Shown: positions 35,701 through 44,010 of the stretch, one piece after another | How the letters are laid out: the number at the start of each line of letters is the position of its first letter | Position numbering within the stretch: position 1 is the stretch's first letter | NCBI RefSeq assembly: GCF_028583425.1 | Contig: NC_072792.1 | Location: 160,090,676 to 160,154,675 of the forward strand | Reading direction: 5' to 3' | Source: Eublepharis macularius | Taxonomy: Eukaryota > Chordata > Lepidosauria > Squamata > Eublepharidae | Length of the DNA stretch: 64,000 nt | The notes under the pieces: generated by a model | Databases searched by the model: none | Told to the model about the DNA's origin: nothing | Seen by the model: only the letters and a program-made list of their open reading frames with translations | Translations under genes and position numbers: made by a program

Positions 35701-36282
35701 CCTTCCAAATTAGCAGAGCATAGGATTTTTAGAACATTTAAACAAAATTAACTGAAGAGTATACATAGCTCTGAATACAACTCATCATCTTTGAAAAGGA
35801 ATATACTTGGCATCAACTAAACTAGACACAAATCCAGAATGTTTGCAAGAGATACAACCTCTTAAATTTGAAAGTGCATGAGAGAGAACACAAACAACAC
35901 ACTGCTTTCAAGGTGAGTATATGTAACAGCACATTGTTAGATTGCACTGAAAACTCTGTTTAAAAATATGACCAGAAATCTTCAGATGTGTGTTCATCCA
36001 CTTGGAGTGCAGCAGGTATTATATCCCCTGCCCCCCTCAGACAAGAGTTATTTTGTATATCTTTACAACAATGGCTAGAGTGAAGGGAAGCAGTCTTGCT
36101 GTGTTGAACAGCTTGCTGCTGTTTCATTTCCTTTAAACACGATTTACATGTTTTAGAAATATGCCGAACGTCAAGCCAGCAGACCTGAAATACGGGATGG
36201 AATGGAATTTGTGCCTCAGCCAGATGACAGGACTACAATCTGCGACTGCTACAGGGGAAAGCCTTCAAGGGAAGAGCTATAA
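17453..36282 (+). CDS. POGLUT3: POGLUT3 (KDELC2), complete: protein O-glucosyltransferase 3
   Basis: join(17453..17696,28027..28224,29064..29350,30663..30879,31960..32156,32849..33043,35265..35369,36157..36282) gives 522 residues; human is about 507. POGLUT2/3 are ER-lumenal enzymes that add O-glucose to EGF repeats of Notch and fibrillins. The order is an N-terminal signal peptide (Arg-rich then [11 protein letters not shown]), a filamin-type Ig domain (about residues 45-150, ending [13 protein letters not shown]), then a CAP10/KDEL-type glycosyltransferase domain (about 200-460). The latter includes [20 protein letters not shown] and a [28 protein letters not shown] sugar-nucleotide region. 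The C-terminus SREEL is a KDEL-like ER-retention signal, as in human. All seven introns have GT/AG ends and matching phases. The start at 17453 has a good Kozak context (AGGATGG); an in-frame ATG at 17423 is possible. Confidence 0.96.
17875..18055 (-). repeat. Dispersed repeat fragment
   Basis: GTGCGTAGCCGTGTTGGTCT, CAGAAGAAGGGATCTTTGAC and TGCTACTGGACCTGAATCTT mark the same family as 11793-12010. Confidence 0.55.
18196..18442 (-). mobile_element. tRNA-derived SINE, near full length, minus strand
   Basis: In reverse it shows GAGCCAGCACAGTGTAGAAG (A-box region), a GATTTGAACC B-box complement near 18380 and the conserved ...GACCTTGGGCCAGTCACACA body. A C-run lies at about 18297-18307. Confidence 0.75.
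18960..19000 (-). ncRNA. Hammerhead-like motif, left Penelope arm
   Basis: On the minus strand: CCT, CTGAAGA, a 6-bp stem GCCAGC/GCTGGC, GAAA, then CGTC and AGG. This matches CUGANGA-stem II-GAAA-(stem III)-UH with a short CCU/AGG stem I. One unpaired U precedes stem II and stem III is minimal, so activity is doubtful without dimerisation. Confidence 0.55.
19309..19701 (-). pseudogene. Penelope-like GIY-YIG endonuclease domain
   Basis: Contains [33 protein letters not shown] and a C-terminal [14 protein letters not shown]...YIG is the GIY-YIG nuclease signature, followed by the conserved Arg, a later Glu and a CxC motif typical of Penelope elements. It is out of frame with the RT part (overlap 19656-19701), so a frameshift separates the domains. 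Confidence 0.85.
19656..20960 (-). pseudogene. Penelope-like reverse transcriptase, decayed
   Basis: The longest open part (19656-20564, 302 codons) shows RT motifs in order: [29 protein letters not shown], the catalytic [10 protein letters not shown] (the YxDD box as FVDD) and LPFLDTLV. Upstream, in other frames between 20565 and 20960, are [11 protein letters not shown] and KRERNAI-like segments, so frameshifts or stops separate it from the N-terminal region. No complete ORF survives, so it is not active as read. Confidence 0.88.
21274..21314 (+). ncRNA. Hammerhead-like motif, right Penelope arm
   Basis: Same core as at 18960-19000 in the opposite orientation: CTGAAGA at 21277-21283, stem GCCAGC/GCTGGC, GAAA at 21304-21307, GTC then AGG. 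Confidence 0.55.
21715..21812 (+). mobile_element. 5S rRNA-derived SINE fragment
   Basis: GCTAGCCTGATCTCATCAAA, CTCAGAAGGTAAGCC and TTGGATAGGAGACCACC follow the 5S rRNA order (C box region GATCTCGTCTGATCTCGGAAGCTAAGC, then TTGGATGGGAGACCGCC). Confidence 0.75.
21911..22078 (+). mobile_element. 5S rRNA-derived SINE
   Basis: 5S-like head (CCTGATCTTGTTAGATCTTG, GAAGCTATGCAGGG, TACTTGGACGGGAGACCACC), then the family body AATCTCTTGCCTTGAAACCC and ...GTGACTTGATGGC. Same orientation as the copy 100 bp upstream. Confidence 0.8.
22672..22860 (+). mobile_element. CR1-like LINE tail
   Basis: Contains GTGGAACTCACCACCACAGG and TTAAAAGGTGGTTAGACAAA, the region following the ORF end in the CR1-like family seen at 1843-2373. 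Confidence 0.5.
22861..23670. other. POGLUT3 intron 1, nothing recognised
   Basis: Overlapping short ORFs on both strands show no family resemblance. No repeat identified. Confidence 0.35.
23672..23790 (-). repeat. Dispersed repeat fragment
   Basis: Contains CCTAAAAGACTAACAAAATT and GAGTTTTTGTGAGCCACAGC, then TCACTTCTTTAGATC, the family described at 11793-12010. Confidence 0.6.
24000..24200 (-). mobile_element. 5S rRNA-derived SINE, minus strand
   Basis: Reverse orientation: body AGAAGTGGTTTGCCATTGC, then GTAGTCTCCCATCCAGGGAC (5S GGGAGAC complement), GAGATCTGAAAAGCTCGGG and CCAGCCTGGGCCATC. Confidence 0.78.
24844..25261. mobile_element. Non-autonomous hAT-type DNA transposon (418 bp)
   Basis: Ends CAGGGCTCATTTCG and CGAAATGACCCCTG are inverted copies of a CAGGG-type hAT terminus. 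Flanking 8-mers AGCATGAT (24836-24843) and ACTATGAT (25262-25269) agree at 6 of 8 positions, compatible with a decayed 8-bp target duplication. The interior has repeated TTTTGGGCC/GGCCCGAT segments on both strands. Confidence 0.7.
25270..26140. other. POGLUT3 intron 1, nothing recognised
   Basis: A short ORF (25351-25755) has no recognisable motif. Confidence 0.35.
26145..26388 (+). mobile_element. tRNA-derived SINE, full length
   Basis: A box GGTGTAGGGGTTAAGAATG, B box GGGTTTGGTTCCC, body CAGCTGGGTGACCTTGGGTC and a 3' end GGTGGTATATAAATTGAATG that resembles the local L2 LINE tail, suggesting L2-driven mobilisation. Confidence 0.85.
27114..27266 (+). mobile_element. tRNA-derived SINE
   Basis: GTCAGCATGGTGTAGTGGTT (A box), GTTCAAATCACC (B box), GACCTTGGGCCAGTCACACA body and AATAAATAATAA tail. 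Confidence 0.8.
27275..27392 (-). mobile_element. tRNA-derived SINE, inverted, 5' part
   Basis: Starts 9 bp after the plus-strand SINE. GAGTGTGTGACTGGTCCAAG and GATTTGAACCTGGGTTTTCC are the reversed body and B box. The pair could form a hairpin in the POGLUT3 transcript. Confidence 0.75.
28027..28224 (+). CDS. POGLUT3: POGLUT3 exon 2 (filamin domain)
   Basis: Acceptor TTCTTAG, donor AAGG|GTAAGA, phase 1 to phase 1. It reads [20 protein letters not shown] and ends [10 protein letters not shown], the core of the filamin-like repeat. This is strongly conserved with vertebrate KDELC2. Confidence 0.95.
29064..29350 (+). CDS. POGLUT3: POGLUT3 exon 3
   Basis: Acceptor TTTTAAG, donor AAG|GTATGC. 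It encodes [13 protein letters not shown] and ends [20 protein letters not shown], the linker and start of the CAP10-type domain (residues about 148-243). Leaves in phase 0. Confidence 0.95.
30663..30879 (+). CDS. POGLUT3: POGLUT3 exon 4
   Basis: Acceptor TTGCTTAG, donor ACAG|GTAAAT. It encodes [20 protein letters not shown] through [17 protein letters not shown] and ends DLLSIQGNT, a core segment of the glycosyltransferase domain (residues about 244-315). Confidence 0.95.
31960..32156 (+). CDS. POGLUT3: POGLUT3 exon 5
   Basis: Acceptor AATTCCAG, donor AAG|GTATAC. It contains the family motif [18 protein letters not shown] and [19 protein letters not shown] potential sequon NKT is present. 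Enters phase 1 and leaves phase 0. Confidence 0.95.
32849..33043 (+). CDS. POGLUT3: POGLUT3 exon 6
   Basis: Acceptor TTTGCACAG, donor AAG|GTAACC, 65 codons. It carries [20 protein letters not shown] and [10 protein letters not shown], the most conserved region of the CAP10 family, thought to contact the nucleotide sugar, then [13 protein letters not shown]. Confidence 0.96.
33092..33305 (+). mobile_element. tRNA-derived SINE, second family
   Basis: TGAGTGGTTGAGCATCTGTT and GGCATGT (A-box region), a decayed B box (AATCCCTGG), then CTCAGCCTGAGACCATGGAG and CCTGATTCTGTATAAGGCAG. Same family as 41008-41205. Starts about 50 bp after POGLUT3 exon 6. Confidence 0.65.
33306..35264. other. POGLUT3: POGLUT3 intron 6
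   Basis: AT-rich. Two short fragments of the GTTTAGGACTGCACTG-type repeat at about 34060-34090 and 34463-34495. Otherwise nothing recognised. Confidence 0.4.
35265..35369 (+). CDS. POGLUT3: POGLUT3 exon 7
   Basis: Acceptor TGTTTTTTAG, donor CCAG|GTTAGT, 35 codons: [14 protein letters not shown], then [18 protein letters not shown]. This is the C-terminal helical part of the domain. Confidence 0.95.
36157..36282 (+). CDS. POGLUT3: POGLUT3 exon 8 (C-terminus, SREEL)
   Basis: Acceptor GTTTTAG. It encodes [20 protein letters not shown] and ends SREEL, with TAA at 36280-36282. The terminal REEL tetrapeptide is a KDEL-type retrieval signal and confirms ER-lumen residence. Confidence 0.96.
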   Translation, partial: KYAERQASRPEIRDGMEFVPQPDDRTTICDCYRGKPSREEL

Positions 36283-37012
36283 GTCACTCTGCCAAATGGG
36301 AATCAAGCGTTGCCTGCTACAAGAGTGATGCAAGGCTTCTGGAGGCATTTAAGCTGTGAAAGCTGAGCATTTGTTTAGAAACCATTTGCTCACTCTTCCC
36401 CCTCCCCCCGCATGTTGCTACATGTGCCTTTTTAAATCTGACCTGTTACCGTGTGTTCTTCAAACCATGTTCGGAGTGTTTCTTTACTTACGTACAGTTT
36501 GTATGACTGCAGACTGTTTTAATAATATTTTGCAAGGGTTCAGAGAGCTTCACATAACATTTACCTCAGAGGTCCTTTCAAACAGTCCTTCAGTGTGGAT
36601 CAGAATTAGTATCTGCCTAGTAGAGGTGAGCTTGTGGCAGAGGTGCCATTTGAATGGGGGACGTTGCCCCATACATTCTTTGCCACCATAGCAACTCTTG
36701 CCATGTATATGCTGAGTTCATTGTAACTGCCCACAGAAACTGGACTTTTGTTTTTTCTCATATTCGTGGTCTGAAAGCCGCCTCTTTGGTGGGCTGAGCC
36801 CCTGAAAGTAAAACAAAATGAGGTGAGTGAGGTGAAAAGTGGAAGGCTTTAACTGAGGTTACCTGTGCAGTTTTATCATGTAAAAAATAGACTCCTGTTT
36901 TATATGCAGCCAGGGTGATATGTTTTCACCACATATATGCATAATGCCTGGAAACTCCCCCTTCCTGTCAAGTTCACCCCTCACTTGACCTTAGGCAGGC
37001 TTCTGTCTCCGA
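36283..37012 (+). other. POGLUT3: Start of the POGLUT3 3' UTR
   Basis: Non-coding sequence follows the stop. No early AATAAA is obvious. The first well-placed AATAAA I noticed is near 39705-39710, so the UTR may be long. This was not resolved. Confidence 0.4.
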
Positions 37013-37214
37013 GAGCCAAGCTACAAGTGACGCCTGACACAGGTTGGACACTTGTCAGCTTCCCTCAAGTTTTGATGGGAAACGTAGGCATCCTGGTCTT
37101 GCAGCTGTAATGGAGAGCCAAGCTGTAAAACCAGGATGCCTACGTTTCCCATCAAAACTTGAGGTAAGCTGACAAGTGTCCAACCTGTGTAAGGCATCAC
37201 TTGTAGCTTGGCTC
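37013..37214. mobile_element. Foldback MITE (202 bp)
   Basis: Arms 37013-37095 and 37131-37214 are near-perfect inverted copies (GAGCCAAGCTACAAGTGA outermost, CAAGTTTTGATGGGAAACGT inside) around a 35-bp loop. The loop contains a third GAGAGCCAAGCT. No clear target duplication. Non-coding. Confidence 0.85.
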
Positions 37215-40200
37215 TGAGCCTCAATCCCCACCTGCAACATAGGGACAATACTACTTGCTTACTTTATAGGGTTGTTGTAAGGATTACTGAGAATGAGGCA
37301 TCTGGAACAAACTAAAACACTTGAGAAAAGTAGGTAACTGGAATGTCCTTGCATACAAAACTTCTCTGTAAATGCAAAACTAGCACCTCCAAGAGAAAGC
37401 TAGGCTAAAAGCCTTTCCCCTAACAAGTTAGTTTCATATGTGGAGGAAACTTAGTCAAGGGGTAAGGGGAGAATTCAAGCATTTTATCTTCTATGTGCAC
37501 TCTGAAGTAGTATAGAACATTGCTGGGTTCAGTGGTTGTGTCATTTGGGTTCAAGTGGTTTTTAAGTACCTGCTTTGTAAGTGATTTAGATCAGTGTAAA
37601 AAAGTATAAGCCTATTATCTTTATAAGTGTTGTCATTCAGGAGTGGGGAGGGCCTGTAACTTGTTCTGGTTAGGTACAATCTATATCTTGCACATAGGTT
37701 CAGTTTCCTCTTTGAAGCCCAGACATAAAGTGGCTGCTTACACTGGGGGAATACCAGAGTATTTTCTTTGCTATATTGTGGATTGGATTGGTGTTTCTTT
37801 AGAAGGAGGTGACCAGGATCTTTGCCTACTGACTTGGCTGCTATAGCAAGATTGTGTTGAATTATGGGGCAGGGTTTGGATGCAGAGTGTATGGGAACAA
37901 GCACAGCAATAGAAATACTAGAGTAATGCGTGCCCCTTGGCTTCCAGTCAGACTTGGGAAATCCATTGATTTTGGATTGATCTGCCTGCTGGGTTACACA
38001 TGAGACCTACATGTACAAAAGCCATGTGGGATGGGGACTTATTAAGGAGGGAATTTGGTTGAGAATGAGTAAAAGAGCTGTCTGGATCCAATCCAGACTT
38101 TTGCATAGCCTATCTTGGGAAAGATCTCTAGCATAGGCCTCAGAGACTTGCTGGCTGCTAGTTAATGTAAACTGTCCTGGGACAGATAGGCTATTAATCT
38201 AACAATGGAAAGCATCTAGCTCCTTAGCTCCATCTTTGGGTCCCCCCTCCCCTGAATTTCTGGTTATTTAAATAACTGGCAAGTTTTCCAGACCATTTAG
38301 CATGAGCCTGTATTTTATTTGCATTTAACATTATGCTCCATAAATGGTCTGTAGACAGGTGAAATTATAGTCTGATTGGCTTAAGTGTAGTGCATGTCTA
38401 AATTTGTCACAAGGTTTAATGTTGTTATGAACACAAGTTGCATCTTGATTTCAAAACATGCACCTACCTATATATAAAAAGTTGCCTAACAGGATTTTTA
38501 AATTAAGTCACTATGCAAACTACTGGAATATCTTTTGAAATTCCTTTGATTACACTCCTTTATTCGCATGAACAGGAAATGAAAGCTTGCATAAATTTGC
38601 CAAAATTTTTATTGAGCTCTATCTTGGAACTAAACTTCTTCTCCTATAGGCTTGTTTAACTATTTATTCTAACAAGCTAAGTACTCTTCTATCAAAGAAA
38701 CTTTCTAGAGGGATTCACTTGACAAAAAGAATTGCTAATTTGGTAATCCTTTTAAATAGCTCCCAACTGATCCAAACCTATCTAAAGGGATGCTGTTTTT
38801 GTTCTAGATGTGTTTTCCAGTCATACAGAAATTGAGTTAAGGTGAAAATATTTGGTCTAAGCTTTTTCTGGAAAGAGCTTTTATATATATATTGATTAAA
38901 ACAAAATTTGTTTATTTGTTACGCATATGTTAAAAGCATTTTGTGTGAGACTAGTCCTAGTTCAAGTTGGCTAATCTAGGATAATTTTGCTTTCTCTACA
39001 GCAAACCCAAATGTATTTTTTAAAAAATGGGTAACACTGATGCAGTGCTGGATTAGGGATACAAACATTAATTTGTGAATAATTTGGACTTTGTGAGAAT
39101 GATTTTTTTACAAATGCAGAAACAACATATACAGTATTTTCATATCTTCTGGAATATTTTACTAGAATGTGAGTAGAAAATGAACAGTGGCACAATCCAG
39201 TCAAAGTTGTTTTTTTTTTAAAGAAAACTTTTCACATTGCAGTCCTGTGCCTGCATCCTCCCTGAGCTTCATGGGAAGAATTAGAGTGCACATTCTAGCT
39301 GTATGCAAAAGGGAAGAATGTGTTTGAGTATCTCTCACTGAAATCAATGAGATTTAAAATTGTCTAACTTTGGCCAGCTAATGTTTCTCTGATGTAATAT
39401 AGCATTAGCCAAATATGCAGCATCAGGAATAAGAGACCCAGTTTCAGCAGAAAGGTTATTTTAAAAACAGTTTGGGTTCATTTAAAGAAAAATTGAGTTA
39501 GTTTTCTTTGGCCTGTAAGCAGCCAGCATTCTTGAGCCAAATAGTTTACATTCTTTACGTATTTCTAACGTTCATTCCTTGTACGGCTGGCTCAAAGGTC
39601 TTTTTGCCTCTGTAAGAAAACAACTGTTTGAGCTGCACATCTGGCCTTTGCTTCTTGATTTAATTTTACGGCTTCTAATTAACTTAAAGTTCTGGGTTTC
39701 TCAAAATAAATTATTCAGGAGACATTCATATACTGTATGGTTTCTTTATAGTTTTTATTTTTAGGTGCCTTAAAAATGACAACATAAACAATACAGCCCG
39801 TCCCTCTAATTTTAAAAGTAGGCTTTCAGAATCTGTGACACACCAAACTGAACAAAGCCAGTTAGTAATACATTCTGTCCCACCAGGTGCTCAACACCCC
39901 TTCCAGGTAAGCAGCAAAACCAGGAAATTATTGAGTCCCTCCTCAGCCACCACGTAGAACTGGTGACCTATGTTCAGGGTGGTGAGGAACAAGCTGTGTG
40001 GGCCTGATCTAGACAGACACAGAAGAGGAGGTGTGTGGGAAGAAAGCGGATGAAGAGACACAACTTTCCTGACTTGCTAGCTTGTGTATGATTCATGTTT
40101 CTATTCATCTAAAATACACTTTAAGCTAGTGTAAACACTTCTACTAGTTCTTTTAAAAGCCGTTTCCCAAGTGAATCAAGAATAACAGCACAGCAAGATT

Positions 40201-40990
40201 ACCTGGATTGATTTGTTACAGCAGAATGACGACATATCCCAGGCTGGAACTGCTGGGTTATGGTCACTCTCTGCTGTTTTGTAGCAGTGCCAGCTTTGAA
40301 CATGGGGCATTTATCTGTGTTGTGCGCTCTCAGCTCTCATGAAAATGAGGTTGAGAGCATGACTGGAACTCTTGACATTTAGTGTTGATTTAGTAAAATG
40401 GTGAAAACACTGGGAAAAAATTTTAATCTTGGAAATTGAGAACCTTTGCCCCAGCAAAACTCTGCTGGAATCTTTCATTGCCAAGGGCTATACATAACGT
40501 CAAACTGGAGCATCAGAGAGGAAGGTTGGCTCACAAGCTCAGTACCTGCTCTTCCATATGCAAGAGTAGGTGTAACTGGATGTTTTGTGGTCTGTGACTT
40601 ACCGTCAGTAAGAAAAAACTAGCAGTTGCTTTCTCTTGCAATTAATTACATTGATCCCATAGTTCAAAATCAGGCTCCCTATGGACATGCCATTGCTCAA
40701 CCCCAGCCAGAATTAAAAATGACATAGAAACTGGTTTGACAATAGACACGCAGTGCAATCCTAAGTATGTTTACTCAGAAAAGTCCCGCAGCATCCATTG
40801 TGACTTACTCCCAAGGAAATGTGCACTATTGTGCTGCTTTTTCAACCAAGTTAAATGGGTTGTCTTATTCCTTGGCTGTATCTTTGCAGCCAAGTAAGTG
40901 GACCATCTTTAGTCCTGGTCTGTATATGTGAAAGTTTGTTTCTGCCTTGGCTTCCAAACTGCAACAAGGTTCTTATTTTTAATTGAAGCA
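37215..40990. other. POGLUT3-MFI intergenic / 3' UTR, nothing coding recognised
   Basis: Mostly unique AT-rich sequence. AATAAA at about 39705-39710, and a short GTGCAATCCTAAGTATG-type repeat at 40750-40830. Confidence 0.4.
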
Positions 40991-41007
40991 GCCATGTGAT
41001 ATTGAAG

Positions 41008-41205
41008 GGTCATGGCTTAATAGTAGAGCATCTGTTTGGCTTGCAGAAGTTCAGAGGTTCAATCTCCAGTGCCTCCAGGTAAAAAGATCAGGTAGATGAT
41101 GATATGCAAGATCTCTCCCTGAGACCCTGGAGAGCTGCTGCCAGCTTGAGTAGGCAATCACTGACCTCGATGGTCTGATTCACAATAAGGCAGCTTTGTG
41201 TGTTC
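41008..41205 (+). mobile_element. tRNA-derived SINE, second family
   Basis: CTTAATAGTAGAGCATCTG (A box) and GAGGTTCAATCTCC (B box), then a 140-bp body with TCCCTGAGACCCTGGAGAGC and TGGTCTGATTCACAATAAGG. Not a functional tRNA, since the tRNA-like head does not close into a cloverleaf end. Confidence 0.75.
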
Positions 41206-41621
41206 TCTAATCACCCCTTTCCAGGCATTCCCCTCTACTAAGTTCTTTCTCAAGTCTGGATGTGTACAGTCTTTCCAAGCATGTTCAAATGCCATCTGCA
41301 GGGAAAGGTGTACCTTATCAGAGCTCTTGCCCGCAGTAGTAGTTGAGCTATGTCAATAAATCTCTAGTTCTTCAAACAAGTGCTGTTTTATGAATGCAAC
41401 ACCATAAAGGTCTTGTAAAACCAAAGCTAGACTGACGCGCAACTAGAAAAAAACTAGCTTGGCTCAGTCTTCAAATTTAAAAGATCAGCATGTAAAGAAG
41501 CTTTTAATGGAATGGCAATGGAACAAGCAGCAATTAAAACATTAAGGCCCACTGGAAAAGTTGTAGGACCCTGGAGGAGCAAGCAAATGAAACAATCACA
41601 TGCCTGCTTCTGGACCTTCTG

Positions 41622-41815
41622 CTACTTAGATTTGGGTCCAGTAGCATCTTAAAGACCAACTAGATTTCCCGGGTATGGGCTTTTGTGAGTCAAATTTCCC
41701 TGTTGGTCTGCAAGCGAACAGCAGGATTTAACTCTGAAGAAGGGAGCTTTGAGATTTGAAATTTCATCCGCTGAAACTCTTGTTGGTCTCTAAGGTGCCA
41801 CTGCTGTTTGTGTTT
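41622..41815. repeat. Dispersed repeat next to the MFI promoter
   Basis: GGTCCAGTAGCATCTTAAAG and TTGTTGGTCTCTAAGGTGCC lie in opposed orientation around CTGAAGAAGGGAGCTTTGAG, so two partial copies are joined. Ends about 90 bp before the X-box. Confidence 0.6.
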
Positions 41816-41908
41816 ATCCCACAGTCTCGCTTCCTCTCTGTCACACCCTTCCGTGTTTCTTTTCCAAAGCGCCGTCTTCAAGCTCGCTGCCGGGCCGAAG
41901 CTGTCCGG

Positions 41909-41922
41909 GTTACCATGGCAAC
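41909..41922 (+). promoter_or_regulatory. MFI: RFX-type X-box (GTTACC-AT-GGCAAC) upstream of MFI
   Basis: A 14-bp imperfect palindrome, GTTACCATGGCAAC, fits the RFX X-box (GTNRCC, spacer, RGYAAC). It lies in a small CpG-containing island (about 41855-41960) in the expected position for the MFI promoter. X-boxes typically sit in promoters of ciliary and spermatogenic genes. Binding itself is inferred. Confidence 0.65.
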
Positions 41923-41970
41923 CATAAACAAACGGCCGGTAAAAGTCGCCTTCCTTCAGATGGAACTAAC
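41923..41970 (+). other. MFI: Candidate non-coding 5' exon of MFI
   Basis: Two possible donors, CCG|GTAAAA (41939) and ACG|GTAATA (41970), follow the X-box. An ATG inside the X-box opens a short frame. Spliced from CCG to the exon at 50519, that frame would stop after a few codons, overlapping the proposed main ATG, so it would act as an upstream ORF, not as the coding start. Exact ends are unknown. Confidence 0.3.
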
Positions 41971-42487
41971 GGTAATAAGCTGGGGCAGAGGGGAGTGTCT
42001 TGAATGGGACTCCCAGAGGGGAGGCATCAGATAAGCCTTTAGCTCGAGGCAGTTTCCGTAGAAAGGAAACAAGGACTTCTCATGCGTTTCTCCCAGAGTG
42101 GGTAACTTGCTGTAGTGGGCGGCGGGATGCCTATTTTCTCATGTGCTGGGAGGGAGCTCTGGCTATTGATTTCTGCAAAGAAATCTTATTTTACTCTCTG
42201 CAGTTAGGAAAGTAGTACTGAAGGAGTCTACAGATCCACGTCGGGTGCGGGTAGGGGAAATGCAGAACTGCACAAACAGACCATGAATGCCGGTAGACGC
42301 TCTGATTGAAGTTGCTGAATTTTGTAACTATATATACATGCTTGGCATGTGGTTTTCTCCCATTGCCTTTGTACTTATTGAACAGCAAGAGCAGGTTTAG
42401 TTCTGATTAAGGAAGTGGGTAGAATTCCTCCGTGTGTCTCCAGGAGGGTAGCAATGTCGTTTATGTAACTAGATGAGAGTAGTCCTA

Positions 42488-42680
42488 CTGGGCAATATCA
42501 GCAGCTCATCTAACCTCACAACCTGTTTCACACAGTGAACAACCAGTTGCTGTGGAAGACCAATGAATAAGATATCAAGGCCAAGACTTTCCCCTGAGGT
42601 AGCTTCCAGCACTGGTATTCAGAGGTTTACTGCCTCTGTTCATGGGGGTTCACTTTAGTCACTATTGCTGCTGAAGTATT
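42488..42680 (-). mobile_element. CR1-like LINE tail, minus strand
   Basis: CAACCTGTTTCACACAGTGA, CCAGTTGCTG and GGTATTCAGAGGTTTACTGC match the tail of the copy at 1843-2373. Confidence 0.55.
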
Positions 42681-42865
42681 TTAATGAAATCTGATAATTC
42701 AGAGAGAGGACTTGACTGTCATAGAGGCAGGCTGGCTGCAGAGATCCTTCCTTACCCCCAGTGGTTGCAGCCCTAAATTGTCCTCACATATATATCTTTT
42801 ACTAGTAACAAGCCCATTGTGGGGAAAAATACAACAGGCTCTAGAAAGGGGAGGGCAGGCAGGCA

Positions 42866-43216
42866 GGCATTGCCTCCTCCTCCATGACTGATCCTGGCCG
42901 GGTGGGGGGCAGACATTGCCACCTGTTCCACTCCTGATCCTGGCTGGGTGAAGGGGGGTGGGCATTGCCTCCTGCTCTGCACCTGATTCAGGCCCGGTGA
43001 AGGGGGCGGGCATTGCCACCTGCTCTGTGCCGCCTGCTCCGCTCCGTTCTGATCCCAGTTGGGTGAATGCGGGGGCGGGCATCACCACCTGCTCTGCTTC
43101 TGATCCCAGCTGCATGAGGGGAGCTGGCATTGCCACTTGCTCTTCTCCTGATCCCAGCTGGGTAAAGATGAGGGGCAGGCATTGTCGCCTGCCCTGCGCC
43201 AGATCCCTGCCTGGGC
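42866..43216. repeat. GC-rich minisatellite, about 7 units of ~50 bp
   Basis: Degenerate units share GGCATTGCCACCTGCTCTGC, then CTGATCCCAGCTGGGTGAAG and a G-run. One unit is expanded to about 68 bp by CCGCCTGCTCCGCTCCG. The ORFs here on both strands are repeats of this unit, not genes. Confidence 0.85.
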
Positions 43217-43994
43217 TTTCGATCACAGTGCGCTCTCTGGAGGGACAAGCTGCCTCATCTAGGCTTCCCTCCACAGCAGCACCCTCTGGAGGTGCACCAG
43301 GGTAGGAAGTGAGTTGTCAGGAACGTGCTTACCTTTCTATATAATAGGATATACTTAGATTCTGCCTTTCTGACAATTATTTCCCGAAGTGGCTTACATC
43401 AATAAAGAGGCAGCCCTGCCCTGCCTTCAGGTTTGCAATGTAAAATGACAAGACACGCAAGAAAAGTGGGCAAGCAGAGGGAAAAGGGAGGAGAGGGAGA
43501 TCAGCTGGGCAGTTAGAAAGTATGTGCAGCTGAGCCAACTTGATCTTTCCTCTTGTTTGGCCCTTATTCTTCCAGCTGGTGACAGGGACCAGAAAGTCAC
43601 TGCAGTCTGAAGAGGTCCATTAGAGTAGTTTTTTCAAGGGAGAGGGGGAATTGCTTCTCTGGCTGATAGTTGAGGCCAGGCTGGTTTTCCATTGCTGTCA
43701 TGTTTTTTCTCGCAAAGGAGTGGGCCCGTTGCCACCTCCCAGCGGCACAATCTTCTAGCCATGACGAAAGCCAAAGTGTCTTGCCCTCTCTTCTGTAATC
43801 TCTGGACAAATGGCTGAAGTTCATGCAGATGTCTCACGAAGTGACCTGACTGCATTTCTGGAAAAGTCTCTTTAAAAGAACAGCTGGAAACCACATACTG
43901 AAAGTAAAAGTAAAGGACCAACAAAGTAAAAGGCATTATTTCCAAGGTGGCTAGAGCCTATTTGCCTCTCACTGGAACATTTCAATAGTCTATT
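43217..43994. other. MFI 5' intron, nothing coding recognised
   Basis: Contains a LINE-tail-like fragment (TAGATTCTGCCTTTCTGACA, about 43360-43420). Otherwise unassigned. Confidence 0.35.
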
Positions 43995-44010
43995 AAGTAT
44001 ACTTATTGTG

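Noticed and set aside
41008..41080. Functional tRNA gene
   Set aside because: A and B boxes are present, but the acceptor stem does not close and the sequence continues into a SINE body.
42866..43216. CRISPR-like tandem array
   Set aside because: Units are contiguous and degenerate with no unique spacers, in eukaryotic DNA; it is a minisatellite.
42699..43305. 191-residue minus-strand ORF and 115-residue plus-strand ORF
   Set aside because: Both are translations of the GC-rich minisatellite; the protein periodicity equals the DNA unit.
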